The notes: generated by a model from the sequence alone, not told the origin. 64,000 nt of DNA from Mucilaginibacter ginsenosidivorans (GCF_007971025.1 NZ_CP042436.1:2790001-2854000); one strand, 5' to 3'. Positions 1 to 9,196 are shown, counted from the first letter of the stretch. Numbers and translations are program-made.

Positions 1-78
1 CAGGGCGGTCATATCATGGTTGACAGCGAACCCAACCAGGGCAGCACTTTCAAAGTAGTTTTTAAATCGAAAAGCTGA
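1..78 (+). CDS. C-terminal end of a sensor histidine kinase (partial)
   Basis: Only the last 25 codons lie in the window and the start is off the left edge. The translation has the closing signature of a HATPase_c domain: a Gly-Gly followed by a hydrophobic strand, then Ser-Glu-Pro-Asn-Gln-Gly-Ser-Thr-Phe (the G3-type glycine and final strand), then a short basic tail and TGA. This is the usual extreme C-terminus of a histidine kinase. Nothing can be said about its sensor part. The next gene is on the other strand, about 145 bp away, and is convergent with it. Confidence 0.8.
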   Translation, partial: QGGHIMVDSEPNQGSTFKVVFKSKS

Positions 79-224
79 TTTACAGCATCAAGGGATCAAT
101 TCACGTCAACATCAAGCAACATCGAGTCAACATTCGGCATTTTTGAGGCAACATCAGGCGCTTTTGGATCACACTCAGACAAAATTGGTTTGAGAGTAAT
201 TTTCGGTTTACAGTATAGTTATCG

Positions 225-3200
225 TTACGCCAATACTTCCGTTTCGGCCTTAAGAAATATCATAAATTTGCTTCCCTTACCGGGCTCGCTTTCCACAATA
301 ATATTGCCCCCTGCTGCATCTACTATTTTTTTCGCAAGGTGCAAACCTATGCCGTGCCCCTCAATATCCTGGTGAAGCCGGCCATACATCTTAAAGATAT
401 CGTCCTGCTCTTTTTTTGACATTCCCATTCCATTATCCTGTATGGTTAATATTACATTGTCGCCGCTCGTTTTCGTACTGATCTCAATAACGGGCGCTAC
501 ATCGCGCTTGAATTTAATGCCGTTGGATACCAGGTTGTAAACTATGCTGCGCATATTCTTTCTCGAAAAGCGCAGGCGTTTAACCGGCAGATCCCTTTTT
601 ATGATTGCCCCTGATAATTCAATTTTCCCTTCAAGGCTCCATTCCACGTTATTGATAATGTCGTTCATGTCTACCATTTCCATAGCCAGCATGTCATTTT
701 CCACATTAGCTATCGTACCTATATCCTTAATAAGCGAACTGAATTTTTTAATGGACGTGTTGATGATCGTTAAAAAATCATGAAGGCGGGGTTCGGCCAG
801 CGGTATCTGGTTCATGACGTCGATGCTTAACTCAATATTGCCCAGGGGCGCCAACAGATCGTGCGATGCCGCCTTTACAAAATGATCAAGGTCCTCATTA
901 ATGCGCAATAGGCCTTCATTTCTTTTATCAAGCTCCAGTTGCGTTTTCTTTAGCTGCGTAATATCATTAAAGGTAATTATGGCGCCGTGTACTTTGTTAT
1001 CGGCCTGCTGTACATAAGGCATAGTCATCAATTGGTACCATTTGCCGTCGTTGGTTTCTATTTCTTTGGTGATAACACTGGCCTTGCTGATCACCTGCTT
1101 TATATCTTCTATTATCGATTCAAATTTTATATTGGTGGTAATATTGCTCAGCGGCCTGCCGATGTCTGTTTCCAGCAGGTTCACCTGTTTAACGGCACCC
1201 GGCGAAAACTTCATCAGCAGCAATTCGTTGTTAATGATCAGCTGACCGTTGATATTGCTTTTGAAATAGTTGTTCAGATCGTCGTTAAGTTCAAGCAGCT
1301 CTTTGTTTTTTAGCTGGTAATCGGCATTAATGGTATCCAATTCTTCGTTCACCGATTGCATTTCCTCATTGGTACTTTGCATCTCTTCATTTGCCGATAT
1401 CAACTCCTCGTTGAACGACTGCATATTTTCGTTTGATGCATCCAGTTGCTCATAAGTGGAATGCAGCTTATCTTTCAGGTCCTTTAATTCCTCCTCTAAA
1501 TTCCGGGTGTACTGGTCAACGTATATTTTTTCATCAAATACCGTATTCTCCTGCCCATCCGCATCATCTGGCTTGTCATCGCTAAAAATAACCATCAGTA
1601 TCTTCTGCGTATCTTTTTTTGTGATCAACGGCGTAACCGACAGGCTCACCTTTATAACGGCATGGCCCTGTTTTAAATTTATACCGCTTACCGAAGCTTT
1701 TTTATTGGTCTTCATAGCCTCGTTTCGCAGTAAATTGAAGGCCACTGCAAGCGCTTTTGGCAAAAGTTCTTCCAGGTTCGGGTTGAAGTTCTTTTGCAGC
1801 AGGTATTTTGTGGTATCCCCATAACTTTTTACCACGTGGTTGTACTCGTCTACACAAACAACCAATTGCTCAAGCTCCGTAATCAAACTCGCATTTATCG
1901 CCTCGGCTAAAGTATTGCTTGCACTTTTGGCGCTATCCTCCAATATGGCAAGGGCGGGGGCGCGTTTAATATCGAACAATTCAGGGATCGAAAATGCATC
2001 AAAGCGTACCACACGCTTTGTTTCAAGGTTCTTGTATATCTTCCATTTTTTATTTACCACTTGCAGGTTTTTTATAATAGGCATCGGATTTTCGCTCGAA
2101 CCTAAAAACAAATAGCCGTCCATCTTAAGGCCGAAAAGCAACATGGTAAATATTTTCTTTTGGAGTATCGGCGTCATGTATATCAGCAGGTTTCGGCAGC
2201 TGATGAGGTGCATGTTGCAATAGGGCGGATTTTTAACCAGGTCGTGCTGGGCAAATATCACCATCTTGCGTATTTCGGGTTTCACCCGGTAATTGTTCGC
2301 TTCTTTTAGGAAATATTTCTCGAGCCTGTGCACTGAAACGGCTTTTTCAATAGTTGCAGGGTAAACACCTTTACCTGCCTGTGTCAACGCAATACTGTCA
2401 ATATCAGTGGCAAATATTTTTACAACCGTATCTTTCAATTTGCCTTTTAATTGTTCGGCTATCAATATCGCTAACGAATAAACTTCTTCGCCGGTAGCGC
2501 AGCCAGCTACCCACATTTTCAGCTCTTCGCCCGGGCCAAGCTTATGGAGGATATCGGGTAATACGCTTTTTTGAATAAATTCGAAAGCCTCCTTATCCCT
2601 GAAAAATGAGGTAACGCTTATCAGGAAATCTTTGGTAAGTGCATCCACCTCATCGGGAGCGGTCTTTAAAAACTCCAGGTAGTTGCCCAGTGTCATAAAA
2701 TTATGCTGGGCGGCCCGCCGCTTGGTCCTTCTCAATATGGTTGATGGCTTATAATCGGAAAAATCGAGCGGCGATTTTTCTTTTATCAGTTCTATTATCT
2801 CTTTCAGATATTTATCGTCACCCTCGTTGTCATAAGTCAGTTCTGCACCGTATTTGATATAATCTTCTATGGCGTTGGGCATCAGCTCCGGCTCCAGAAC
2901 AAAATCAACCATGCCGGTAGCAATAGCATGCGAAGGCATACTGGCAAATTCCGATGTCTCCGGGTTACGGGCAATGATCATCCCGCCGGCCTTTTTTATG
3001 GCCCTCACCCCCTCGGTTCCATCCGAACCCAGGCCCGATAGGACAATACCAATGGCTTTACGGCCGCTATTAGCAGCAAGTGAATTAAAAAAACGATTAA
3101 TAGTGAGGTGCGGCAAATGGTTATCTTCTTTTTGTTTATTAGTTAAGTACAGCCTGTTGTCGCGGATGGTCATGTATTTATCATTGGGGATCAGGTACAC

Positions 3201-3428
3201 CAGGTTGGTTTTTACCATCAGGCCGTCTTCAGCTTCCAGCACTTCCAGTTTACTGTGCCTTGCCAGCAATTCCGCCATCCGGCTTTTAAAATCGGATGAT
3301 AAATGCTGGATAATGATGTACGCGACGCCGTCTAAAGGGGTGTGATCAAAAAAAGTATTGATCTCTTCCATGCCACCGGCGGATGCGCCAATGGCTATAA
3401 TGTGATGAGGAGAACTACCTTTGGTCAT
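225..3428 (-). CDS. CheB-CheR-PAS-histidine kinase hybrid
   Basis: A 1067-residue cytoplasmic signalling protein fusing chemotaxis-type protein-glutamate methylesterase and methyltransferase domains to a sensor kinase. The CheB part (about 1-190) has the nucleophile Ser16 in IGASAGG, His42 in QHLSS and the GLGSDGTEG loop near 135. The CheR part (about 200-480) has the SAM-binding VAGCATGEE motif. A heptad-rich coiled coil full of NEE/NEEMQS repeats (about 640-720) follows, then a PAS/PAC unit, a HisKA box with His856 in SHDLLAPL, and a HATPase_c domain (N box LVSNGIKF, G1 DNGMGM, G2 GHGIGL). There is no receiver domain and no transmembrane segment. No che operon is visible nearby, so it is probably a stand-alone stress-type sensor rather than part of a chemotaxis array; that is inference. 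The start is ATG. Confidence 0.93.
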   Translation of the reverse strand: MTKGSSPHHIIAIGASAGGMEEINTFFDHTPLDGVAYIIIQHLSSDFKSRMAELLARHSKLEVLEAEDGLMVKTNLVYLIPNDKYMTIRDNRLYLTNKQKEDNHLPHLTINRFFNSLAANSGRKAIGIVLSGLGSDGTEGVRAIKKAGGMIIARNPETSEFASMPSHAIATGMVDFVLEPELMPNAIEDYIKYGAELTYDNEGDDKYLKEIIELIKEKSPLDFSDYKPSTILRRTKRRAAQHNFMTLGNYLEFLKTAPDEVDALTKDFLISVTSFFRDKEAFEFIQKSVLPDILHKLGPGEELKMWVAGCATGEEVYSLAILIAEQLKGKLKDTVVKIFATDIDSIALTQAGKGVYPATIEKAVSVHRLEKYFLKEANNYRVKPEIRKMVIFAQHDLVKNPPYCNMHLISCRNLLIYMTPILQKKIFTMLLFGLKMDGYLFLGSSENPMPIIKNLQVVNKKWKIYKNLETKRVVRFDAFSIPELFDIKRAPALAILEDSAKSASNTLAEAINASLITELEQLVVCVDEYNHVVKSYGDTTKYLLQKNFNPNLEELLPKALAVAFNLLRNEAMKTNKKASVSGINLKQGHAVIKVSLSVTPLITKKDTQKILMVIFSDDKPDDADGQENTVFDEKIYVDQYTRNLEEELKDLKDKLHSTYEQLDASNENMQSFNEELISANEEMQSTNEEMQSVNEELDTINADYQLKNKELLELNDDLNNYFKSNINGQLIINNELLLMKFSPGAVKQVNLLETDIGRPLSNITTNIKFESIIEDIKQVISKASVITKEIETNDGKWYQLMTMPYVQQADNKVHGAIITFNDITQLKKTQLELDKRNEGLLRINEDLDHFVKAASHDLLAPLGNIELSIDVMNQIPLAEPRLHDFLTIINTSIKKFSSLIKDIGTIANVENDMLAMEMVDMNDIINNVEWSLEGKIELSGAIIKRDLPVKRLRFSRKNMRSIVYNLVSNGIKFKRDVAPVIEISTKTSGDNVILTIQDNGMGMSKKEQDDIFKMYGRLHQDIEGHGIGLHLAKKIVDAAGGNIIVESEPGKGSKFMIFLKAETEVLA

Positions 3429-3780
3429 GATATGGGATTAAATAAACAGTAAAAAGATCTCTTCAGATCCTGTAGGAGGGTAGATAAGACTATTAAATAT
3501 ACAATTATATTTTGAATATAACTGCATTTAATTATTAAACAAATGGAGGTAATTGTGACCCGGCTGCTTAACTAATTTATCAACAGCGGGAATCGGGTAT
3601 TGTTTCATATTAAATTCTTTACTCAAATATGGAGTAGAGTTTTTTTACTCTTCTGATTTTATTTGCTGTATCCGATTTTTGCAAACCCTCATTAACTATT
3701 GATTAATTAAATAAAACCTTTTCGGTTATCTGGCGTTATGTTATTACATCTATCGAAAACAGATTTAAATTAATTAGGGG
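3429..3780. other. AT-rich intergenic region without a recognisable gene
   Basis: This region lies upstream of the CheB/CheR hybrid kinase. No open frame of convincing length or composition is present on either strand. It is strongly AT-rich, with an A/T-tract hairpin near 3633-3655 (AGAGT, a T run, ACTCT). It must hold the promoter of the hybrid kinase, but I see no clean TAnnTTTG box. The only clear element is the terminator-like hairpin at its right end. Confidence 0.5.
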
Positions 3781-3811
3781 ATAGCCGGCTTTATGAGCCG
3801 GTTATTTTTTT
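3781..3811 (+). terminator. Rho-independent terminator-like hairpin
   Basis: A 10-bp stem with one G-T wobble (ATAGCCGGCT at 3781-3790 with AGCCGGTTAT at 3796-3805), loop TTATG, is followed by seven T on the + strand. The oddity is that no + strand gene lies upstream, since both neighbours are on the minus strand. It either ends an unannotated + strand RNA or acts as insulation. Confidence 0.55.
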
Positions 3812-3814
3812 AGA

Positions 3815-4204
3815 TCATTCGTCATCGGGTTTGTCAATGATGTTCCCGTTATAGTCAGTTTTAAAATAAATAGGATAGGCCTTTTCATCCTTTGGGTTAG
3901 TGTAGATATAAACCGTATACTTTTTGCCGGGCGAAAGTTTTAACACATAATTCTGGTTCAACCCAAAACCTTCTGATACCAGGAACCCCGGGTTTACACG
4001 GTTAAAATAAATGATCGAATTTTTGGCTGCATCGCCGGTACTTTGAAAAGTTACACTTTTGCCGTCGCCGGTAACCATCACCTTTTTTAGTTCCGCACCG
4101 TTGGCCGAAACAATGGCTTTTTGATTTTTATCGATGCTCGCCGGCGAATTGCTTGCTGAGCAGGCCGTAAGCGCAAGCGTTAATAACAGGACAAGAATGC
4201 GCAT
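3815..4204 (-). CDS. Small lipoprotein of unknown function
   Basis: A 129-residue protein with a short lipoprotein signal peptide: a hydrophobic run then Leu-Thr-Ala-Cys at about residues 12-15 (lipobox), so Cys15 would be lipidated and the mature protein held on a membrane. The ATG at 4204 is chosen because it directly precedes the hydrophobic segment; the frame is open further upstream to 4279, but that would bury the signal peptide. The mature part is beta-rich (GDGKSVTFQST, PGKKYTVYIYTNP) and ends in an acidic DDE tail. I recognise no family. Confidence 0.65.
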   Translation of the reverse strand: MRILVLLLTLALTACSASNSPASIDKNQKAIVSANGAELKKVMVTGDGKSVTFQSTGDAAKNSIIYFNRVNPGFLVSEGFGLNQNYVLKLSPGKKYTVYIYTNPKDEKAYPIYFKTDYNGNIIDKPDDE

Positions 4205-4361
4205 GTCAGATCGGTTCACCCGGTACATTTTAAAGTTTTTTATTCTGGCGTAAACAAGCACTAATATACATATCTGCATTTTATTGCGCTGTAAATTATT
4301 TTACAAAGCCGGGGCGAACTATAGGTTGATTGAGGTGAGCATTTGATATAGCAAATGGGTG

Positions 4362-4571
4362 TTAGCTATATTCTTGCCGCCCAAATTTGTGTAAGTGTTC
4401 GATATCGTTATTCAACATCCTGATCACGTTTTTAAAACAAGTGATCTTAAAATCGGGGCAGCAGCATTCAATTTGAATCCGGTTATCAATAATGCTCAAT
4501 AAAGGTGGTTGGTGATGGGCGGGACAAAGAGTGCGTTCAACTTCGTTAACAATGTGAGAGTCTAAATCCAT
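4362..4571 (-). CDS. Small cysteine/histidine-containing hypothetical protein
   Basis: A 69-residue protein starting at the ATG at 4571; a TTG 27 bases upstream is the alternative. It contains Cys-Pro-Ala-His-His near residue 16, a Cys-Cys-Cys-Pro cluster near residue 36 and another Cys near 44, suggesting metal or redox chemistry. There is no signal peptide or transmembrane segment. It stands alone between a lipoprotein gene and the divergent esterase gene. Function unknown; it could still be a chance reading frame. Confidence 0.4.
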   Translation of the reverse strand: MDLDSHIVNEVERTLCPAHHQPPLLSIIDNRIQIECCCPDFKITCFKNVIRMLNNDIEHLHKFGRQEYS

Positions 4572-4625
4572 GATCCGAGAAGTTGCCTTTTTGTACAACT
4601 ATTCAGAATAGAAAAGGTTTTCATC

Positions 4626-4654
4626 TTTTGAATATATACTTGCTGATATCTTTG
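4626..4654 (+). promoter_or_regulatory. Putative Bacteroidota-type promoter of the carboxylesterase gene
   Basis: TATCTTTG at 4647-4654 matches the -7 consensus TAnnTTTG exactly. A TTTTG lies 16 nt upstream (4626-4630) as a somewhat close -33 box. The leader to the esterase ATG would be about 60 nt. Confidence 0.4.
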
Positions 4655-4716
4655 CTTTATTGAAATACAAATATTACATTGCGTCAAACCGACACATTAA
4701 AATTTCCTGGTAACCT

Positions 4717-6294
4717 ATGAAAAAGCAAATCAAGCTCGCCTTTTGCGCCGTGCTGCTGGCCGCGCCGATATTTTTGTATTCATTTGTTGTAAAAACGGGG
4801 CGACTGGTGTCGCTATCGGTTGCACAAACTGATGCCGGTACGGTTTCGGGCGTAAAGAACAGCACGGGCGATATTACTGCTTTTAAGGGCATTCCATTTG
4901 CGGCTCCGCCTGTTGGCGACCTGCGCTGGAAGGCCCCCCAGCCGGCAAAACACTGGGCAGGTGTACGCAAATGCGATGCATTCGGGCCGAGCCCAATGCA
5001 GGCTAAACCTACGCCTTTCATGGTGTACACAGCTGAGTTTTTGATACCGGAAAAACCGATAAGCGAAGACTGCCTGTACCTTAACGTATGGACCGGGGCT
5101 AAAAGCAAAACGGAAAAACGCGCGGTGTTTGTTTACATTTATGGTGGCGGTTTTACCAGTGGCGGCAGCGCCTGCGATATCTATAATGGCGAGGCATTGG
5201 CAAAAAAGGGGGTTGTATTTGTGTCTGTCAATTACCGCGTTGGGGTGTTCGGGTTTTTCGTACACCCGGAGTTAACCAAAGAATCGCCGGAGAAAGCATC
5301 CGGCAATTATGGCTTGCTCGACCAGATCGCCGCGTTGAAATGGGTAAAAAAAAATATAGCAGCCTTTGGCGGCGATCCGGGTAATGTGACCATCTGCGGG
5401 CAGTCGGCCGGATCGATGAGCGTTAATGCGCTGGTAGCTTCGCCACAGGCAAAAGGCCTGTTCAAAAAAGCCATTGCCGAAAGCGGCTCGCTAACCATCA
5501 AAAACCCGGTATTACCCGCCACTACCTTACAGGTAGCGGAAGAACAGGGTGTAAAATCGGCCGAAAAAGCGGGGGCCAGGTCATTGGCCGATCTGCGTGC
5601 CATGCCTGCTGAGGACGTGATGAAAAAAGTGCAGGGGCGGTATTCGCCAATAGTGGATGGTTACGTGCTCCCGGAAAGCATACCCGATATATTTGCCGCT
5701 AATAAACAAAATCATGTGAGTTTGATAACAGGCTGGAACGCTGATGAATCGTTCATAGCCGGTTTTAAGAATAAGGAAGATTATAAAAAACAGGTGGAAC
5801 AGCAGTACGGGGCGGACGCGGCGGAATTCCTGAAATATTTCCCGGCCGAAACGGACGAGCAGGCGGCACGCTCGCAGGTCGAGATCAGCCGTAACCAGAT
5901 ATTTGCCCTGTCGGGTTATAACTGGGCCAACATACAAAGCCAGTACTCCGATTCGCCGGTATATGTTTATAATTTCAACCGCAAGGTACCTGCCACGGCT
6001 GAGTATGTAAAATTCGGCGCATTTCACACAGCGGAGGTACCGTACATCATGAACGACCTGAAATTCCTGAAAAACCGCCCGTTGGAAAAAGCCGATTATG
6101 AACTGGCCGATATGATGTCTGATTATTGGGTAAACTTTATAAAAACCGGTAACCCGAATGGCAAAGGGCTGCCTCAATGGCCGAAGTACAATACAACCGC
6201 TTACCAGGTTATGGTGTTCGATGTGAATTCAAAAGCCGAACAGGTACCCGGTAAAGGCGGATTGGATTTTATGCTGGCCAAGGCCCAGAAATAG
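4717..6294 (+). CDS. Type B carboxylesterase (para-nitrobenzyl esterase-like), exported
   Basis: A 525-residue alpha/beta hydrolase of the carboxylesterase type B family, which cleaves carboxylic esters. An N-terminal hydrophobic stretch (about 7-23, after KKQIK) looks like a signal peptide, so it probably acts in the periplasm. The catalytic serine is Ser230 in GQSAGS. Glu344 in the ADES segment and His437 in the FHTAEVPY segment complete the expected Ser-Glu-His triad. Family hallmarks such as the SEDCLYLNVW block near residue 110 and the oxyanion-hole YGGGF are present. Length is typical. It is transcribed alone; the next gene is convergent 1 bp away. The natural substrate cannot be told from sequence. 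Confidence 0.93.
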   Translation: MKKQIKLAFCAVLLAAPIFLYSFVVKTGRLVSLSVAQTDAGTVSGVKNSTGDITAFKGIPFAAPPVGDLRWKAPQPAKHWAGVRKCDAFGPSPMQAKPTPFMVYTAEFLIPEKPISEDCLYLNVWTGAKSKTEKRAVFVYIYGGGFTSGGSACDIYNGEALAKKGVVFVSVNYRVGVFGFFVHPELTKESPEKASGNYGLLDQIAALKWVKKNIAAFGGDPGNVTICGQSAGSMSVNALVASPQAKGLFKKAIAESGSLTIKNPVLPATTLQVAEEQGVKSAEKAGARSLADLRAMPAEDVMKKVQGRYSPIVDGYVLPESIPDIFAANKQNHVSLITGWNADESFIAGFKNKEDYKKQVEQQYGADAAEFLKYFPAETDEQAARSQVEISRNQIFALSGYNWANIQSQYSDSPVYVYNFNRKVPATAEYVKFGAFHTAEVPYIMNDLKFLKNRPLEKADYELADMMSDYWVNFIKTGNPNGKGLPQWPKYNTTAYQVMVFDVNSKAEQVPGKGGLDFMLAKAQK

Positions 6295-6295
6295 G

Positions 6296-6772
6296 TCAAG
6301 CGATTCGTTTTAAGTTCGCCGACAGGTGGTTTTGAAAGTTACAGCCACACGCCGCCATGTTCAATTCATAGCTTAAGGTAGAGTCGGTTATGGTAAAAAC
6401 CCGTTGAGATCTCAGCGTTTGTTTCGTGTCGTTCTCGATGTGCAGACTCTCGAATATGAAGGTTCCGGGTTGATTTCGGACTAACTCATAGGTTTCCTGC
6501 CGGCCGCTAATTTGTGAACTGACCAGGAGAACCCGGCCTTCTTTTAGTACGATAAACCCGGTATCCCAAAACACAGTTTGGCCGTTTTTTTCGGTATCAT
6601 TTTTATAAAACGTCTTCTGATCAAAATAGATGGCGTCTTTAAATTCATCCGGCCTAAAAACAAGCTTCTCAGCGTACTTTGTATTGTCGATGGTAGGATA
6701 TTGCGCAAACCCTTCACCTTCCCATTTGCCTCTTAATAAATTCCGTAGGATTTGAAATTCTTCAGTCATCAC
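6296..6772 (-). CDS. Nitrobindin/THAP4-like heme-binding beta-barrel protein
   Basis: A 158-residue cytoplasmic protein with the features of the nitrobindin-like (FABP-like heme-binding barrel) family: an N-terminal LLRGKWEGEGFAQYPTI-type segment (W-x-G-x-G) followed by about ten predicted beta strands. It has no signal peptide. A His near the C-terminus (NHLSANLKR) could be the proximal heme ligand, but this is inference. The start is either of two adjacent ATGs. It is convergent with the esterase gene and divergent from selU; no operon link is seen. Confidence 0.65.
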   Translation of the reverse strand: MMTEEFQILRNLLRGKWEGEGFAQYPTIDNTKYAEKLVFRPDEFKDAIYFDQKTFYKNDTEKNGQTVFWDTGFIVLKEGRVLLVSSQISGRQETYELVRNQPGTFIFESLHIENDTKQTLRSQRVFTITDSTLSYELNMAACGCNFQNHLSANLKRIA

Positions 6773-6811
6773 TGGTTAATTGTTAAATGGAAAATCCAAC
6801 GGCAAATAAAC

Positions 6812-6819
6812 TATTTTTG
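6812..6819 (+). promoter_or_regulatory. Putative -7 promoter box of the selU-selD operon
   Basis: TATTTTTG matches TAnnTTTG exactly and sits 27 nt before the selU ATG. I see no clear -33 TTTG at the expected distance, so this is a moderate call. Confidence 0.35.
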
Positions 6820-6845
6820 CAACAATAACATATCACTGATTGCTG

Positions 6846-7880
6846 ATGATCAAAAACCTTCGGATAGAAGATTTTATTGACCTTAATATACCCGTGGCCG
6901 ATGTGCGCACACCGGCTGAATTTGCACAGGGGCATATACCCGGCGCTCACAACCTTCCCCTTTTTACCAACGAAGAGCGGGTACAGGTTGGCACTACCTA
7001 TAAGCAACAGGGGCGGGAGGAGGCAATTTTGCTGGGTTTTGACCTGACGGGGGCTAAGTGGTCGGGGTTTATAAAGCAGGCGCTGGAAATAGCGCCCGAA
7101 AAAAAGATAGGCGTACATTGCTGGCGCGGCGGTATGCGGAGCGGCGCGATGGCCTGGGCGCTAAATTTATATGGTTTTGATGTTTATTTGCTCGAAGGCG
7201 GGTACAAAAAATACCGGCGCTGGGCGCTGGACAAGTTTGGCGAAAAATACGATCTCCTGATCTTAGGAGGTATGACAGGCTCGGGGAAAACCCATATCCT
7301 GCGGGAGCTAAAAAAAGCAGGCGAGCAGGTAATAGACCTGGAAGACCTGGCGCAGCACCAGGGCTCGTCCTATGGTACCATGAACAAATTGGTGCAACCG
7401 ACGCAGGAACAGTTCGAAAATGAACTGGCGTGGCAGCTTAACGGCATTGATAAGACGAAGTCTGTATGGCTCGAAGATGAAAGCATCACGATAGGCAAAA
7501 GATTTATCCCCAACGGCCTGTGGCACCAGATGAGGGTAGCGCAAATGGTTGATATAAAAGTGCCCATGCAAAATCGTGTGGGGTTCCTGGTTGACGAATA
7601 TGGCAGTCTGGACAAGGGCTTTTTAATAGAATGTACCCAGCGTATATGGAAACGCCTCGGGCCCGAACAAACCAAAAACGCCATACTGGCCATCAATGAA
7701 GGCCGCATGGCCGACTTTATAAAGATAGTTTTGGTTTATTATGATAAAACATATCGTGCAGGGCTCAATAAACGTGCAGGTGAAAGCATTTTCACCCTGG
7801 ATTGCAAGGATAATGATGCCCGGCAGAATGCCCGTGATATCCTGGCCAACATCCATAAACTAAAGCCCCTCGCTCAGTAA
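6846..7880 (+). CDS. selU: tRNA 2-selenouridine synthase
   Basis: A 344-residue protein that replaces sulfur by selenium in 2-thiouridine at the tRNA wobble position, using selenophosphate. The N-terminal rhodanese domain (about 10-130) has the catalytic Cys92 in the family motif [10 protein letters not shown]. The C-terminal P-loop domain has a Walker [10 protein letters not shown], at residues 141-149. ATG 6846 is preferred over an in-frame TTG two codons upstream. It is followed after 11 bp by selD on the same strand, which supplies its selenium donor, so the two form an operon. The gene is also called ybbB or mnmH. Confidence 0.95.
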   Translation: MIKNLRIEDFIDLNIPVADVRTPAEFAQGHIPGAHNLPLFTNEERVQVGTTYKQQGREEAILLGFDLTGAKWSGFIKQALEIAPEKKIGVHCWRGGMRSGAMAWALNLYGFDVYLLEGGYKKYRRWALDKFGEKYDLLILGGMTGSGKTHILRELKKAGEQVIDLEDLAQHQGSSYGTMNKLVQPTQEQFENELAWQLNGIDKTKSVWLEDESITIGKRFIPNGLWHQMRVAQMVDIKVPMQNRVGFLVDEYGSLDKGFLIECTQRIWKRLGPEQTKNAILAINEGRMADFIKIVLVYYDKTYRAGLNKRAGESIFTLDCKDNDARQNARDILANIHKLKPLAQ

Positions 7881-7891
7881 AAGAAATCAAA

Positions 7892-8947
7892 ATGATCGCT
7901 GAAGAAATAAAACTGACACAATATTCGCATGGCGCAGGCTGCGGCTGTAAGATAAGTCCGGCAGTGCTTGATAAAATGTTGCACAGTCCGGTTCAATATG
8001 CACCCGACGCCCGTTTACTGGTTGGCAACGATAAACGCGACGATGCTGCCGTGTACGACCTGGGCAATGGTACGGCCCTGATATCTACCACCGACTTTTT
8101 TATGCCGATAGTTGACGATGCGTTCGGCTTTGGCAGGGTTGCCGCGGCCAATGCCATAAGCGATGTTTACGCAATGGGTGGCAAGCCCGTGCTGGCTATC
8201 GCGATATTGGGCTGGCCGGTTGATAAACTGCCCCCCGAAACCGCGCAAAAGGTATTGGAGGGTGCACGCGCGGTGTGCGCCGAAGCAGGCATCGCATTGG
8301 CTGGCGGACATAGTATCGATTGCCCCGAACCTGTATTTGGATTAGCTGTAAATGGTATTGTCGATATAAAAAACCTGAAGCAGAATTCTACTGCAACAGC
8401 CGGTTGCAGCTTGTATCTTACCAAAGCGCTTGGCGTTGGTATACTAACCACCGCTCAAAAGAAAGGAATATTAAAGCCGGAACATGCTTCGGTAGCCTTT
8501 GAAAGTATGGTGCAATTGAATAAGATCGGTGAGAAAATAGGGCAGTTGGACTATGTAAAAGCTATGACCGATGTTACTGGTTTTGGATTGTTGGGACACC
8601 TTGCTGAAATGTGCGAAGGCAGTGGTTTGCAGGCTACGATCAATTTTGACAAAGTGCCGAAGATCGATGGTATTAGTGAATACCTGGAGCAGGGTAGCAT
8701 TCCCGGCGGTACCAATCGTAACTGGGCAAGCTATGGAAATAAGATAGGCGAAATAACAGACAGGCAAAAGCACATACTTGCCGATCCCCAAACCAGCGGT
8801 GGGTTGCTGGTGGCCGTCGAACCAGGGCACGAAATCGAATTTGAAGCGTTGCTGCGCGAAAATAATATCCCTGAAAAAAATATAGCAAATTTTGGACGAC
8901 TGGAGCTGCCCGGCGGTAAGGTTTTGATTAGTATTATCGGAACATAA
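7892..8947 (+). CDS. selD: Selenide, water dikinase (selenophosphate synthase)
   Basis: A 351-residue enzyme making selenophosphate from selenide and ATP. The N-terminal motif [10 protein letters not shown] carries Cys17 and Cys19, so this is the cysteine form rather than a selenoprotein. The AIRS-type core follows, with [11 protein letters not shown], the TTDFF metal-binding segment, [10 protein letters not shown] and [10 protein letters not shown]. Length equals the bacterial norm. It lies 11 bp after selU; no selA or selB is in the window, so the pathway visible here is tRNA selenation only. Confidence 0.97.
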   Translation: MIAEEIKLTQYSHGAGCGCKISPAVLDKMLHSPVQYAPDARLLVGNDKRDDAAVYDLGNGTALISTTDFFMPIVDDAFGFGRVAAANAISDVYAMGGKPVLAIAILGWPVDKLPPETAQKVLEGARAVCAEAGIALAGGHSIDCPEPVFGLAVNGIVDIKNLKQNSTATAGCSLYLTKALGVGILTTAQKKGILKPEHASVAFESMVQLNKIGEKIGQLDYVKAMTDVTGFGLLGHLAEMCEGSGLQATINFDKVPKIDGISEYLEQGSIPGGTNRNWASYGNKIGEITDRQKHILADPQTSGGLLVAVEPGHEIEFEALLRENNIPEKNIANFGRLELPGGKVLISIIGT

Positions 8948-9006
8948 AAAAACCGGCCGGGAGGAGATACGAAAAACAGGGAAACATATTTCCAACCCGG
9001 GCCGGT
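8946..9006 (-). terminator. Strong minus-strand terminator hairpin
   Basis: Read on the minus strand, ACCGGCCCGGG (9006-8996) pairs with CCCGGCCGGT (8961-8952) with one bulged G, and a run of seven T follows (8952-8946). The long loop contains a second hairpin (GGAAA 8980-8984 with TTTCC 8989-8993). On the + strand there is no T run after the 3' arm, so it is not an obvious selD terminator. It must end an RNA that starts to the right and runs leftward. Confidence 0.65.
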
Positions 9007-9013
9007 ACGTATA

Positions 9014-9097
9014 AATGATCAGGCTGATGCAATCATTAATTGTGATTGCTGCCATCGTCATTACCGTGATTACTGTTGTCACGATCACGCTCGCCAT
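9014..9097 (-). other. Candidate amino-acid-rich leader peptide upstream of the terminator hairpin
   Basis: From the ATG at 9097, the minus strand encodes M-A-S-V-I-V-T-T-V-I-T-V-M-T-M-A-A-I-T-I and continues, so 13 of the first 20 residues are Val, Ile or Thr. This composition resembles leader peptides of Thr/Ile/Val attenuators, and a strong terminator lies about 90 nt downstream. Against this, the frame has no stop before the hairpin, and the only thing downstream is the 3' end of selD on the opposite strand. Alternatively the + strand (9015-9101) encodes a 28-residue hydrophobic peptide rich in the same residues. Confidence 0.3.
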
Positions 9098-9196
9098 GTA
9101 ATTCTTAACCGTATTTTATATAATTACGCCCCGATAGTTTCTACAGTTGCCTCTACCTCCTGAGAATTATTTAGCCGTAATTTTTTGTAAAAAACG

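Noticed and set aside
5581..6177. A 198-codon minus-strand open frame
   Set aside because: Antisense to the carboxylesterase, whose catalytic triad and length are intact.
8471..9097. A 208-codon minus-strand open frame running through the 3' end of selD
   Set aside because: It is antisense to the well-supported selD and has no family features beyond the Val/Ile/Thr-rich first 25 codons; only that leader-like start is kept as a candidate.
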